Shown: in pieces, positions 1 through 8,774 of the stretch
Numbering within the stretch: position 1 is the first letter of the stretch
How the letters are laid out: the number at the start of each line of letters is the position of its first letter
Source: Kiritimatiellia bacterium
GTDB taxonomy: Bacteria; Verrucomicrobiota; Kiritimatiellia; CAIQIC01; Lenti-01
DNA: 54,458 bases
Assembly (NCBI GenBank): GCA_017540905.1
Contig: JAFYAC010000071.1
Location: forward strand, 1-54,458
Direction: 5' to 3'
Made by a program: the position numbers and the translations under genes
The notes under the pieces: model-generated
What the model was told of the DNA's origin: nothing
The model's database searches: none
The model's input: the letters and a program-made list of their open reading frames with translations, nothing else

Positions 1-726
1 CCGGCCCCGGCCCCGGTTCCGGCTCCGCAGGTCGTTCCGCAGGCCACTCCCGGCACCGTCCCGCAAGCCGCTTCACCCGTCCCATCCGAGCCTGACGCCC
101 AACCCCGCCCCGCGGCCCCGTCCGTTCCACAGGCAACGGCGCAGACCGTTCCTTCAGACCCCCAGGTGCCCGCCGCGCCCGCCGCCACGCCGGAAACACC
201 GCGCGTTCCCCCCGCCGTCCCGGCCAGCGCGCCTACCGCCAAACCCGCTCCCCGCACTCCAACCGCCCCCGTCACCCTCTCCTCCCCCGACACGTCCGAC
301 ACTCCCGACACCCTCCAGGCGCTCCCCGTAGCCCCGCCGCCCGAGGCACCCGCCATCCCCGTAGCGGCCATCCTCGAACCCTCCCTGGCCTCGGAAATCT
401 CGCGGGCCAACGCCAAGATGCTTTCCGCGGCGGTCGAAGAAATGGCCGCGGCCGTGCGCGCCACGCCCGCCCTCGCGCAGGGCGAAGGACTCCTCCACAT
501 CCAGCTCAAGGCCGACATCCTGGACGGCTCCCAAATCCAGCTGTCCCTATCCGGCGGCACCCTGTCCGTCCAGATCGACGCGGCGACGCCCGACGCCCAA
601 GTTCTGGTCGAGCGTTGCCGTCCCCAGCTGGAGGCGGCCCTGGCCGCCCGCGCCTCGGCCCCCGGCGGCACCTACCACACCGTCCACGTGACCGTGAAGA
701 AAGGCAAAGACGATGAAACCGTTTGA
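1..726 (+). CDS. sctP: Type III secretion SctP-like protein (needle-length regulator), 5' end outside window
   Basis: The frame is open from base 1 to the TGA at 724-726, so the start lies upstream of the window (a GTG at 166 is only an internal codon); 241 residues are visible. The first ~120 residues are Pro/Ala-rich low-complexity sequence. The last ~80 form a compact domain with the alternating pattern of FliK/YscP/HpaP C-termini (IQLKADILDGSQIQLSL, then GGTLSVQID). In the family, a long disordered N-terminus acts as a ruler and the C-terminal domain switches substrate specificity at SctU. The gene overlaps sctQ by 14 nt and precedes sctR and sctS, which supports the call. The family diverges fast, so the name rests on C-terminal pattern plus context. 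Confidence 0.6.
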   Translation, partial: PAPAPVPAPQVVPQATPGTVPQAASPVPSEPDAQPRPAAPSVPQATAQTVPSDPQVPAAPAATPETPRVPPAVPASAPTAKPAPRTPTAPVTLSSPDTSDTPDTLQALPVAPPPEAPAIPVAAILEPSLASEISRANAKMLSAAVEEMAAAVRATPALAQGEGLLHIQLKADILDGSQIQLSLSGGTLSVQIDAATPDAQVLVERCRPQLEAALAARASAPGGTYHTVHVTVKKGKDDETV

Positions 727-1651
727 AGTACTGGCCGCGCTCCCCGCCTGGGCCAACGCCACGCCGACCGCCCTGCTCGACTCCCCGGCCTGGGCCATGC
801 CGTGCCGCCTCGGCGACGCGCCCTGCACGCTGCGCCTCGACGCGCCCCTCCCGGCCGACACCCTGCGCATCGCCGTGCGCTTCGGCGACGACCCGCACAC
901 GCTCGCCCTCGCCGACACCCCGCGCCATCCCGAACTCCACGCGCTGTGGGCCGACCGCACCGGCGTCCCCGAGGCCATCCTGCTGGCCCTGGCCGAACGC
1001 GAATGCGGCCCCCTGTTCCAGTTGCTGGAGAACTCCATGCGCCGCCAGCTCCGCGTCGAAGGCCTGGCCCCCGACGCCGCCCCCGCGGCCCCCGCCCCCC
1101 TCTCCGCACGCCTCCTGGGCGAAGACGGCTCCGAGCTGCTCTCCTTCGCCCTCTCCCGCACACCCGCCGTCGTGGCCGCCTGGGGCCAGCTCCGCTTCAT
1201 ACAGGCCGCCCATCCCGCCGTCCGCGACGCCGTCCTCCCCGCCGAAACCGAATACGCCGCCTTCTCCCTTTCCCCCGCCGACCTCGCCTCCCTCGCGCCG
1301 GGCGACGCCCTGCTGCTGCCCGAACTCGACAACGCCGGCATCCCGGTCCGGGTCATCGACCGCCGCTTCGCCGTCGCCGCCACCGTCGAGCCGTGGACCG
1401 ACGCCAACCTTCTGCGCGTGCTGGCCGACATCCCGTCCTCCGACCCCGCCGCTTCCACCACCGTCGGCGACCTGCTCGACGCGGCCGCGCGCACCGAAGC
1501 GCCCCCCGCCCCGCCGCCGCCGCCGGAGGGCACCCCCCTGCGCCTGGTCCGCGGCGCCCGCTCCCTCGCCGGGGGCCGCCTCGAACGCCTGGGCAACGCC
1601 TGCGCCTTCATGGCCGAGAGCGTGACCCCGGAGACCCTTGCGATACCCTGA
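713..1651 (+). CDS. sctQ: Type III secretion C-ring protein SctQ (YscQ/HrcQ/FliN-like)
   Basis: 312 residues, start ATG 713 preceded by AAAGG at 7 nt and overlapping sctP. The C-terminal half contains an SpoA-like stretch (around residues 190-245: LASLAPGDALLLPEL, then GIPVRVIDRRFAVAATVEPW), the fold that forms the cytoplasmic sorting platform in SctQ and FliN/FliM. A Pro-rich linker (about residues 263-273) leads to a short tail rather than an obvious second SpoA domain. The position directly before sctR matches the widespread sctQ-R-S-T order. Overall similarity to model SctQ proteins looks low, as is usual for this subunit, so the name depends partly on synteny. Confidence 0.68.
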   Translation: MKPFEVLAALPAWANATPTALLDSPAWAMPCRLGDAPCTLRLDAPLPADTLRIAVRFGDDPHTLALADTPRHPELHALWADRTGVPEAILLALAERECGPLFQLLENSMRRQLRVEGLAPDAAPAAPAPLSARLLGEDGSELLSFALSRTPAVVAAWGQLRFIQAAHPAVRDAVLPAETEYAAFSLSPADLASLAPGDALLLPELDNAGIPVRVIDRRFAVAATVEPWTDANLLRVLADIPSSDPAASTTVGDLLDAAARTEAPPAPPPPPEGTPLRLVRGARSLAGGRLERLGNACAFMAESVTPETLAIP

Positions 1652-1691
1652 CCGACCCAGCCGCCACCCCACCGACCGGAGCCAGCCCGCC

Positions 1692-2351
1692 ATGTTCCAT
1701 ACCGACCCATTCTCGCTGATTGTCCTCTTCGTCGGGCTGTCCCTGCTGCCCTTCGTCGCGATGATCGCCACGAGCTACCTCAAGATCGTCGTCGTCATGT
1801 CCCTCATCCGCAACGCCCTGGGCATCCAGTCCATCCCCCCGAACATGGTCATCAACGCGCTGGCCATGATCCTGACCTTCTACATCATGGCGCCCGTCTG
1901 CAACGAGTCCTGGCAGATTGCCCAGACCGAGCTCGCCAACAAGCCCGCCGCCGTCTACGAAACCGACGCCCTGGCCCGGGCCGCCGAACCCTTCCGCGAA
2001 TTCCTGGTGCGCCAGACCTCCCCCCAGTCGCGCGTCTTCTTCGTGACCACGGCGGAGCGCCTGTGGGGCGACCGCGAAAACGACGAACCGGCCGTCGTCG
2101 ATCCCGACTCCTTCTACATCCTCCTGCCCGCCTTCTGCGTGTCCGAGCTGACCAAATCCTTCCAGATCGGCTTCCTCGTCTACCTGCCCTTCATCGCCAT
2201 CGACATCATCGTCTCCAACATCCTCCTGGCGATGGGCATGATGATGGTTTCGCCGGTCACCATCTCCCTTCCCTTCAAGCTCCTGCTGTTCGTGATGGTC
2301 AACGGCTGGACGCTCCTCATCCAAGGCCTCGTCCGGGGGTACGTGCAATGA
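1692..2351 (+). CDS. sctR: Type III secretion export apparatus protein SctR
   Basis: 219 residues. SctR/FliP is an inner-membrane subunit of the export gate that assembles with SctS and SctT. The start ATG 1692 gives the expected MFHTDPFSLIVLF N-terminus and has GGAG 10 nt upstream; the frame is open 18 codons further back without a better site. Family signatures are clear: first membrane helix with SYLKIVVVMSLIRNALG, then MVINALAMILTFYIMAP, a ~75-residue periplasmic segment, then FCVSELTKSFQIGFLVYLPF and the helix pair IIVSNILLAMGMMMVSP / ISLPFKLLLFVMVNGW. Length is normal for the family. It overlaps sctS by 4 nt (ATGA), indicating translational coupling. Confidence 0.95.
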   Translation: MFHTDPFSLIVLFVGLSLLPFVAMIATSYLKIVVVMSLIRNALGIQSIPPNMVINALAMILTFYIMAPVCNESWQIAQTELANKPAAVYETDALARAAEPFREFLVRQTSPQSRVFFVTTAERLWGDRENDEPAVVDPDSFYILLPAFCVSELTKSFQIGFLVYLPFIAIDIIVSNILLAMGMMMVSPVTISLPFKLLLFVMVNGWTLLIQGLVRGYVQ

Positions 2352-2614
2352 ACCAAGCCCAGATTCTCGAATACGCCCGCACCTGCCTGATCCTGGTCCT
2401 GCGCCTGTCCCTCCTGCCGATCCTCGTCGCGACGGTCATCGGCATCCTGGTCTCGCTCCTCCAGGCCCTGACGCAGATCCAGGAGCAGACCCTCGGCTTC
2501 GCCGTCAAGCTCATCGCCATCTCCGTCACCCTCCTGGCCTGCGCCTCCTGGATGGGCTCCCAGCTTCTCCTCTACACACAGGACATCTTCAACCACTTCG
2601 CCCTCCTCCGCTGA
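2348..2614 (+). CDS. sctS: Type III secretion export apparatus protein SctS
   Basis: 88 residues, the normal size for SctS/FliQ. Two hydrophobic helices (about residues 12-40 and 50-75) flank the conserved cytoplasmic loop LLQALTQIQEQTLGFAVKLI, whose TQIQEQTL motif is diagnostic. The start ATG 2348 overlaps the sctR stop as ATGA, which settles it against a longer open frame running back inside sctR. In the family, SctS packs around the SctR5-SctT export gate. No sctT or sctU follows: the next gene is a glycosyltransferase, so the remaining export-gate genes must lie elsewhere, possibly to the left of the window. Confidence 0.95.
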   Translation: MNQAQILEYARTCLILVLRLSLLPILVATVIGILVSLLQALTQIQEQTLGFAVKLIAISVTLLACASWMGSQLLLYTQDIFNHFALLR

Positions 2615-2715
2615 CCCGGTCCGGCGATGCGGAAGTGTTTCACGGAATCTCGGCATTGGGCTTCGGCCATGGACGCGGCGCGGGCCATGGCGGAGGCGGA
2701 AAGGACAAAACAACG

Positions 2716-4521
2716 ATGATGGAAGCGGACGCGATTTCCAAGCAGGCCCCCGTGGCGGAGGCCCCCCTCCAACCCGCCCTGCGCCGTTGCCTGGCGCTGG
2801 TGCTGGCGCTCTTCTGCCTGTGCGGCGTGTTCGACCACGCCTTCTGGGGTCCCAACGACTCCCGCGAGGGCGCGATGGTCTGGGAGATGGAGCAGGCCGA
2901 CCGCTGGGTCTCCCCCACGATCGACGGCGTCCCCTACCTCGAAAAGCCGCCCCTCCTCCACTGGACCGCCCGCATCCTGCGCACCGCCCTCCCCGCCCGC
3001 GGGGGCGAAGGCGGGCTCCGTCTCCCCGCCGCCCTCTTCGGCTTCGCCGCGTCCCTCTCCGCGGTGTGGTTCGGCCGCCGCCTCGGACGCGAGCGCGCCG
3101 GATGGATGGCGGCCTTCATGTGCGTGACCGCCGCGCAGTACATGGAGTACTCCCGCGTTGTCCTCACCGACACCTGCGTCGCCGCCTGCGTCGCCGCCTG
3201 CGTCGTCCTCTTCTGGAAGACCTGGACCCGCCCGGACCGCCGCGCCCTCCACTGGCTCCCCTTCCTCCTCGCCGCCGCCGCCACCTTCTACGCCAAGGGC
3301 TTCGTCGGACCCGCCCTCGTCTGGGCCGGATGCGGACTCTTCCTCCTCTGGAAGCGCCAGTGGAAGCTCGTCTTCGCCCTCCCCCTCGCCTACCTCATCC
3401 TCCAGGCGCTCTTCGTCCTCCCCTGGGCCTGGGCCCTCTGGCGCGACGGCGGCGAACCGCTCCTCCGCTCCGCCCTTTGGGACAACCAGTTCGGACGCTT
3501 CTTCGTCTTCGGCACCCCCGAAGACCACCCCGAGCTGCCCATCGACCCCTACTTCGTCCACAAGGAAGACATCTTCTTCTACCTCCGCATGCTCCCCGGC
3601 ATGTGGCTCCCCTGGACCCTGCTGGCCATCGGCGGCCTCGTCCACGCCTGCCGCCACCGCGGCGCCCCGTCGCTCGCGTGCGAGACGGGGACGTTCCTGC
3701 GCTTCGCCCTCGGCGGACAGCTCCTCCTCCTGCACCTCTCCAGCGCCAAGGTCGCCAACTACATGCTTCCCGCCTATCCCCTCTTCATGCTCTTCGCCGC
3801 CGTCTGGATCCACGACGTCCTCCCCGCCACCCGCCCCAAGTCCCCCGTACGCCTCGCCTGCGCCACCACCGCCTGGCTGTGCGCCGTCGCCGCGATGGGG
3901 CTCCCCCTTGCCGCCGCCGTCGGCCTCTTCTACCGCCACAAGGGCTTCGTCGCCCTTTCCGCGCTCGGCTGGCCGCGCGCCGCCTGGTGCCTCGCCCTCG
4001 CCGCCGCCCTCCTCGCCTACGCCGTCTGGGCCATCCGCCGCTTCATCCGCCTCTGGAAAACCGACGGCGGCCCCCTGCCCGCCATGCGCCTGCTCCCCGT
4101 CGCCTTCGCCGCCGCGCTGATCCTCGGCATCTCCGCCGGATTCCCCCCTTACGACGCCCACCGCTCCCCCGCCGCCTTCGGCGCGCGCCTCCGCCGCGAA
4201 CTCGACGCCGGCCGCCGCGTCTGGCTCGGCCCCATGGCCGAAAAGCACGTCGGCGCCTGCATCTACTACTCCGGCACCGTCCTCCCCGCCCTCGGCCTCG
4301 ACGCCGCCGCACGCGACACCCTCCTGCGCGCCTCCGCCGACGGCCCCGTCGCCATCGTCATGACCCGCGACATGTGGGAAAAGCAGGCCGCCCCCGCCGG
4401 ATGGTCCCCCGCCTTCGCCCCCGTCCCCGACCCTTCCCCCGCCCCCCTCAACTACGCCTCCGCCCGCTTCCGCCTCATCGCCCCCTCCATCGATCCCGCG
4501 ACCGCCCCCGCCGACCGCTGA
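2716..4521 (+). CDS. ArnT/PMT-like membrane glycosyltransferase (GT83-type)
   Basis: 601 residues with about ten predicted membrane helices. The first periplasmic loop carries the GT-C signature of the ArnT/dolichol-P-mannosyltransferase-like family: NDSREGAMVWEME, then WVSPTIDGVPYLEKPPL, in which the acidic residue and the KPPL element line the active site. Such enzymes move a sugar from a polyprenyl phosphate to lipid A, glycans or proteins on the periplasmic face. A second conserved loop (DNQFGRFF, about residues 255-262) and a C-terminal periplasmic domain follow. I chose ATG 2716 because AAAGG sits 11 nt upstream; the frame extends back to GTG 2635. Substrate is unknown. It follows sctS by 101 nt and probably ends the transcript, facing the convergent dnaJ-like gene. 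Confidence 0.8.
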   Translation: MMEADAISKQAPVAEAPLQPALRRCLALVLALFCLCGVFDHAFWGPNDSREGAMVWEMEQADRWVSPTIDGVPYLEKPPLLHWTARILRTALPARGGEGGLRLPAALFGFAASLSAVWFGRRLGRERAGWMAAFMCVTAAQYMEYSRVVLTDTCVAACVAACVVLFWKTWTRPDRRALHWLPFLLAAAATFYAKGFVGPALVWAGCGLFLLWKRQWKLVFALPLAYLILQALFVLPWAWALWRDGGEPLLRSALWDNQFGRFFVFGTPEDHPELPIDPYFVHKEDIFFYLRMLPGMWLPWTLLAIGGLVHACRHRGAPSLACETGTFLRFALGGQLLLLHLSSAKVANYMLPAYPLFMLFAAVWIHDVLPATRPKSPVRLACATTAWLCAVAAMGLPLAAAVGLFYRHKGFVALSALGWPRAAWCLALAAALLAYAVWAIRRFIRLWKTDGGPLPAMRLLPVAFAAALILGISAGFPPYDAHRSPAAFGARLRRELDAGRRVWLGPMAEKHVGACIYYSGTVLPALGLDAAARDTLLRASADGPVAIVMTRDMWEKQAAPAGWSPAFAPVPDPSPAPLNYASARFRLIAPSIDPATAPADR

Positions 4522-4559
4522 CGCGCGGCGACGGGTGCCCCCTCCCCCCCGCCGTCAAG

Positions 4560-5537
4560 TCAAGGCCGGTCCGGCGCCCGCCCCGCCTCCGCCAGCTGCC
4601 GGTACAGCTCCTTCTCCTTCTCCGAGGGGTGCGCCGGAACGACGACCCGCACTTCCGCGAAGATGTCCCCGCGCTTCCCCTGCCGGTCCGGCAGCCCCTT
4701 CCCGTTGAGCCGCAGGCGCGCCCCGTTCTGCGTCCCCGGCCGTATCGTCAGCACCGCCGGCCCATCCAGCGTCGGCACCCGCACCTTGGCCCCCAGCACC
4801 GCCTCCCAGGGCGCCAGCGGCACCGTGCAGTCCAGGTCGTGGCCGTTGACCTTGAACACCGGATGCGGCAGCACCTTCAGCGCCAAATACAAATTTCCCC
4901 CGCCCGGACCCTGCCCCGGCAACCGGATGCGCGTCCCGTCCACGGCCCCCAGCGGAATCTTCACGTTGAACGTCTTGCGCTCCACCCGGCCGTCCGCGCC
5001 GGGCACCCCAAGCGCCACCTTGCGCGGCGCCCGCGAATACAGCTCCTCCAGCGACACCGCCAGCTCCGCCTCCGCGTCCTGCCCGTGCGGCGTGAAGCCG
5101 CCCATCCCGCCCATGCCGCCCATGCCTCCCATGCCACCCATCCCGTGCATGCCGCCCATGCCCCCCATGCCGCCCATCCCCATCCCGCCGAACAGCTGCG
5201 AGAAGAAGTCGCTGAACCCGCCCGCGCCGCCGACGCCGCCGAAATCGAAATGGATGCCACCGCCCCGCCCCCGGAACGCCTCTTCCCAACCGGGCGGCGG
5301 CGTGAAATCCTGCCCCGCCTTCCAGTTCGCGCCCAGCGTGTCGTAGCGTTTGCGCTTCTCGGGGTCGGACAGCACCTCGTAGGCCTCATTGATTTCCTTG
5401 AACTTGGCCTCCGCCCCGGCCTCCTTGTTGACATCCGGATGGTACTTGCGCGCAAGCTTCCGGAACGCCTTCTTGATGGCGTCCGGCGTAGCGTCCCGCG
5501 GGATGCCCAGCGTTTCGTAGTAGTCGATGTATTTCAT
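4560..5537 (-). CDS. cbpA: CbpA/DnaJ-like co-chaperone with a Met-Gly repeat linker
   Basis: 325 residues. Residues 1-70 are a J-domain ([23 protein letters not shown] at about 33-35, then [17 protein letters not shown]) that stimulates DnaK ATPase. There is no CxxCxGxG zinc finger. The C-terminal two beta-barrel domains (about residues 155-310) bind clients, as in class B/CbpA proteins. The linker is unusual: residues ~116-147 are built from GGM triplets with single Ala/His changes, replacing the usual Gly/Phe region. The start ATG 5537 gives [11 protein letters not shown], normal for the family. The upstream repeat-protein gene on the same strand ends at 5614, 76 nt before this start; the convergent glycosyltransferase ends 38 nt away. 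Confidence 0.92.
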   Translation of the reverse strand: MKYIDYYETLGIPRDATPDAIKKAFRKLARKYHPDVNKEAGAEAKFKEINEAYEVLSDPEKRKRYDTLGANWKAGQDFTPPPGWEEAFRGRGGGIHFDFGGVGGAGGFSDFFSQLFGGMGMGGMGGMGGMHGMGGMGGMGGMGGMGGFTPHGQDAEAELAVSLEELYSRAPRKVALGVPGADGRVERKTFNVKIPLGAVDGTRIRLPGQGPGGGNLYLALKVLPHPVFKVNGHDLDCTVPLAPWEAVLGAKVRVPTLDGPAVLTIRPGTQNGARLRLNGKGLPDRQGKRGDIFAEVRVVVPAHPSEKEKELYRQLAEAGRAPDRP

Positions 5538-5613
5538 GGCGGACGGTTCCTTTCTCTCTCAACCGGCCCCATACCATACGGCGGTTTCCCCCCTTCCGCA
5601 AATCCCCCGGCCG

Positions 5614-6696
5614 TCAATCTTTCTTGAAGGACCGCCCGCCGCCCGGCTTCTTCCCGAACGGTTTTTTCCCGAACGGCTTCTTCCCAAACGGTTTCTTGCC
5701 AAACGGTTTCTTGCCAAAGGGTTTCTTTCCGAACGGCGGTTTCTTCCCAAACGGTTTCCTGCCGAACGGCTTTTTCCCGAACGACCTCTCCTCCCCGAAA
5801 TTCCCTCCACCCTCCGCCCCGTCCTCCGCCGGCCTGCGCCCGAACGGCTTGCCAAACGGCTTCTTCCCATAAGGCTTTCCGAACGGCTTCTTGCCAAAGG
5901 GTTTCTTCCCGAACGGCTTCCTTCCGAACGACCTCTCCCCGAAACTCCCCTCGCGCTCCCCATCCTCATCCCTCTCCCCGAACGCCCGCTTCCCGAACGG
6001 CTTCTTCCCGAAAAACTTCTTCTTCCCGCCGAACGGCTTCTTCCCGAAAGGCTTTTTGCCAAACCTTCTCCGCTCCCCACCGTCCCCAAACTCCCCCTCG
6101 TCCCCATCCTCCCCTCTCCCGTCCCCCCAGCCTATGTGTTTTGCTTCTTCGGCTTCCCCTGCCCCTGCCTCTTCCGCCTCCTTCCCCTCCACCCCATACG
6201 GCCGCCTCAACGCCCGCACCCCTTTCCCGAACCCCTTCCGCTCCGCCCTCTCCTCCCGCTCCTCCCGCATTTCCCCGCCGGCCTCAATGTCCCCGCCCAG
6301 CTCCACCGCATCCAGCAACTCCCGCCCCTCCTCCTGCGGCTCCTCCTCCCCGAACCCGCCAAAAAACTTCTTCTTGCCGAAAGGCTTCTTCCCGAACGGT
6401 TTCTTCCCAAACGGTTTCTTTCCAAAGGGTTTCTTCCCGAACGGCTTCTTCCCGAAAACCTTTTTGTGCCTGGGCATCTCCCCGAAGTCCCGCCCCTCCC
6501 CACGGCCCCCCTCCGACGCCTCCCCGCCTTCCCCGAACTCGCTCCGCGGGATGCGCCGGAACGATCGCTTCGCCGCCTTGCCGGCATCCGCGCCGCCGAA
6601 CCGCTTCCGCCGGTACGAGCCGAAGCCGTTGAAGTTCCCGTCGTCGGTCGCATCGCCGACCTTGCCATCGAAATTGGAATCGCGAGTCGTGTTCAT
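5614..6696 (-). CDS. Low-complexity PFGKK-repeat protein
   Basis: 360 residues, no recognised domain. After an 80-residue N-terminus rich in Gly, Asp and Arg, most of the protein consists of the pentapeptide PFGKK and variants ([18 protein letters not shown]) in three blocks. These are interrupted by an acidic block around residues 120-190 ([11 protein letters not shown] onwards) and shorter acidic spacers. The DNA behind it is a degenerate 15-bp tandem repeat. The protein is very basic outside the spacers and predicted disordered, a composition seen in RNA- or nucleic-acid-binding tails; binding is inference. Start ATG 6696 ([11 protein letters not shown]) is preferred over 6720. I do not recognise a characterised relative. 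It may be cotranscribed with the J-protein gene downstream. Confidence 0.7.
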   Translation of the reverse strand: MNTTRDSNFDGKVGDATDDGNFNGFGSYRRKRFGGADAGKAAKRSFRRIPRSEFGEGGEASEGGRGEGRDFGEMPRHKKVFGKKPFGKKPFGKKPFGKKPFGKKPFGKKKFFGGFGEEEPQEEGRELLDAVELGGDIEAGGEMREEREERAERKGFGKGVRALRRPYGVEGKEAEEAGAGEAEEAKHIGWGDGRGEDGDEGEFGDGGERRRFGKKPFGKKPFGGKKKFFGKKPFGKRAFGERDEDGEREGSFGERSFGRKPFGKKPFGKKPFGKPYGKKPFGKPFGRRPAEDGAEGGGNFGEERSFGKKPFGRKPFGKKPPFGKKPFGKKPFGKKPFGKKPFGKKPFGKKPGGGRSFKKD

Positions 6697-6770
6697 GGCC
6701 CCGCACCCTGCGCTTCCCACGGCCGGAAATCAAGGCTTTTCGCCCGCCCGAAAAAATCCGACGAAAAAAC

Positions 6771-6799
6771 TTGCCACGCCCCTTTCTCTCGCGTATTGT
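6771..6799 (+). promoter_or_regulatory. Sigma70-type promoter of tRNA-Leu
   Basis: TTGCCA (6771-6776), 17-nt spacer, TATTGT (6794-6799). The predicted start is about 30 nt upstream of the mature tRNA-Leu 5' end. Good match to both hexamers. Confidence 0.65.
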
Positions 6800-6836
6800 C
6801 CTCCACCGTCAACCACGAGGTTAACGCTATCCCGGT

Positions 6837-6921
<85 letters not shown>

Positions 6922-7019
6922 TCTTTCCTGAACCGCGCCGCGCGCGCATTGCGCCCCGGTTCCATCTCTCCCCCCCGACGCACCCCACCGCTTCGCCCCG
7001 TCCCCGGCGTCTGGACAAC

Positions 7020-7052
7020 AAAAAACCGCGCGGAAACCGCACGGCCTTTTTT
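7020..7052. terminator. Bidirectional intrinsic terminator between convergent tRNA genes
   Basis: Stem CCGCGCGG (7026-7033) / CCGCACGG (7037-7044), loop AAA, with one G-T pair. A run of A on the left (7020-7025) and T on the right (7047-7052) lets it work in both directions, for tRNA-Leu (plus) and tRNA-Ala (minus). Confidence 0.8.
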
Positions 7053-7063
7053 CGTCCCGGATT

Positions 7064-7139
7064 TGGTGGAGGGTAGGAGGTTCGAACTCCCGACCTCCTG
7101 AATGCCATTCAGGCGCTCTACCAACTGAGCTAACCCCCC
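7064..7139 (-). tRNA. tRNA-Ala(GGC)
   Basis: 76 nt including encoded CCA. Acceptor GGGGGGT/ACCCTCC with one G-T pair, D-arm TAGCTCAGTTGGTAGAGC, anticodon stem CCTGA/TCAGG with loop ATGGCAT (anticodon GGC), T-arm GGGAG-TTCGAAC-CTCCT. Discriminator A. Confidence 0.96.
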
Positions 7140-7160
7140 AAATCCTCAGACGATGCCCGC

Positions 7161-7189
7161 GTTCTACCACGCCCCCCCCCGCTTGTCAA
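7161..7189 (-). promoter_or_regulatory. Promoter of tRNA-Ala
   Basis: On the minus strand TTGACA (7189-7184), 17-nt spacer, TAGAAC (7166-7161); the mature tRNA begins 22 nt beyond the -10. Perfect -35 and 4/6 -10. Confidence 0.65.
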
Positions 7190-7378
7190 CGCCCGATTTT
7201 GCCTTTTTGCATTTTTTCGCTTCTCCCGCCCCCCGCCCTCCCCCCCATCCCTCCCCCCTTCCGCGCCACCCCGAAATCCACTTTTGCAATTACGGAAAAT
7301 ACAGGGATTTCCTTCCATTTCCCTTGATGCCCCCCCCCTTCCAAACCCGGCGCCGCCCCGCCTTTCCGCAAACCACCC

Positions 7379-7407
7379 TTGACAATCAAGTGGCGTGATT
7401 TTACGGT
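7379..7407 (+). promoter_or_regulatory. Probable promoter of the efflux adaptor gene
   Basis: Perfect TTGACA (7379-7384), 17-nt spacer, TACGGT (7402-7407; T, A and the final T match). It leaves a ~68-nt leader before ATG 7482. Confidence 0.5.
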
Positions 7408-7481
7408 TCAACCCGTTTTGGACACGGGCATGGCGCGCCCCCTGACACGATTTAGAAAAGCAACCACGGGAAACAATCCAC

Positions 7482-8630
7482 ATGACGACCTACAAACGAT
7501 TTCTCATCCTGGCCGCGGCGCTGGCCGCCGCGGCATCCCTCTCCGCGACCGCCCAGGAGGGCCCGGCCCCCGAAGGCGGCTCGCCGGATGGCGCCCCTGC
7601 GGCGCCGCAGGGCCCGAAGCCGTCGATGTTCCTGGTGGGGGTGGCGAAGGCGGGGACGGTGGACCACAATCCGGTGCGGACGTTCAGCGGCCGGGTGCTC
7701 TCGCCGGAGACGGTGGCGGTCGTCGCGCAGGTGGCGGGGGAGGTCAAGAAGGTGAACTTCGAGGAAGGCGCGCACCTCAAGAAGGGCGCGGTGATGTACA
7801 AGATCGACCCCGTCAAGTACGAGGCCGCCGTCGCCTCGGCCAAGGCGCAGGTGGCGCAGGCCGCCGCGAGCGCGGACTACGCGCGCAAGTCGTTCGACCG
7901 CGCCCAGGCGCTGTTCGACAAGAAGGTCGCCTCCCCCGACGACCTCGACGCGGCCACCTCCGCCAAGGCGCAGGCCGAGGCCACCCTCGCGGCGGCGGAA
8001 GCGGCGCTGGTCACGGCGGAGGACAACCTGGCGCACTGCACGATCAAGGCGCCGGTGGACGGCAAGGTGGGGCTGAACGCGGCGGCGGCGGGCAACTACG
8101 TCTCGACGGCGTCGGGCGCGCTGGCGACGATCGTGCGCCAGGACCCGGTGCGGGTGGCGTTCGCGCCGGGCTCGCGCGACTACCTGGCGGTGTTCGGCGG
8201 CGAGAAGGGGCTCAAGGAGCTCTTCGCGGTGGGCGTGCGCCTGGCGGACGGGACGCTGCTGGAGGGCGGCGAGATCGAGTTCGCGGGCAACGAAGTGAAC
8301 GCCTCCACGGACACGATGCCCGTCTACGCGCGCTTCGCGAACCCCGACGGCCTGCTCGTCCCCGGCGCGACGGTGAAGGTCGAAGTGCAGGCGCGCGAAC
8401 CCCGCCGCTACGTCTCGCTCCCCGTCACGGCGGTGCAGCGCGACGGCGACCAGGCGTTCGTCTGGATGGTGGGCGAGAACAACCTCCCCGTCCGCCGCGA
8501 CATCGAAGCCGGCCCCGCGACGGCCACCTACCAGACCGTCCTCTCCGGCCTCGAAGCCGGCGAAGAAGTGATCGTCCGCGGCACCCACAAAGTCATGCCC
8601 GGCGTCCCCGTCGAGCCCGTGGAGCTGTAA
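7482..8630 (+). CDS. RND efflux periplasmic adaptor subunit (AcrA/MexA family)
   Basis: 382 residues. N-terminal signal peptide (FLILAAALAAAASLSATAQE; no lipobox Cys, so probably secreted rather than lipidated). Then the membrane-fusion-protein order: beta-barrel strand (about residues 65-80), lipoyl half (VVAQVAGEVKKVNFEEGAHLKKG), an Ala-rich alpha-hairpin (about residues 110-180), second lipoyl half (CTIKAPVDGKVGL), barrel, and membrane-proximal domain (VSLPVTAVQRDG, RGTHKVMPGVPV). It should bridge an inner-membrane RND pump and an outer-membrane channel; the likely partner is the fused pump/channel gene at 14170. A strong terminator at 8680 shows that the two are transcribed separately. 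Codon use shifts from G-ending to C-ending codons along the gene. Confidence 0.93.
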   Translation: MTTYKRFLILAAALAAAASLSATAQEGPAPEGGSPDGAPAAPQGPKPSMFLVGVAKAGTVDHNPVRTFSGRVLSPETVAVVAQVAGEVKKVNFEEGAHLKKGAVMYKIDPVKYEAAVASAKAQVAQAAASADYARKSFDRAQALFDKKVASPDDLDAATSAKAQAEATLAAAEAALVTAEDNLAHCTIKAPVDGKVGLNAAAAGNYVSTASGALATIVRQDPVRVAFAPGSRDYLAVFGGEKGLKELFAVGVRLADGTLLEGGEIEFAGNEVNASTDTMPVYARFANPDGLLVPGATVKVEVQAREPRRYVSLPVTAVQRDGDQAFVWMVGENNLPVRRDIEAGPATATYQTVLSGLEAGEEVIVRGTHKVMPGVPVEPVEL

Positions 8631-8679
8631 AAGGCAAAACTCTTGATGCCGCTCTCCTTGCAAGCCCCTCCCCGAAAAA

Positions 8680-8702
8680 AGGCCAGACGCCGTCTGGCCT
8701 TT
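8680..8702 (+). terminator. Intrinsic terminator after the adaptor gene
   Basis: Perfect 9-bp stem AGGCCAGAC/GTCTGGCCT with loop GCC, preceded by AAAAA and followed by TT. It lies 50 nt after the adaptor stop codon. Confidence 0.75.
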
Positions 8703-8774
8703 GGGCGACGGCGTTCCGATGCTACTCCGCGTGTTTGCCGCCCGTCGATTGGTCTTGGCGGAAGGAGGCGCGCC

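Larger units (their letters stand above)
7140..7481. other. Intergenic region between tRNA-Ala and the efflux adaptor gene
   Basis: No credible gene. It holds the divergent tRNA-Ala promoter, one copy of the GCAATTACGGAAAATA motif at 7286-7301 (plus orientation, pointing at the adaptor gene) and the adaptor promoter near 7379-7407. The rest is C-rich filler. Confidence 0.7.
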
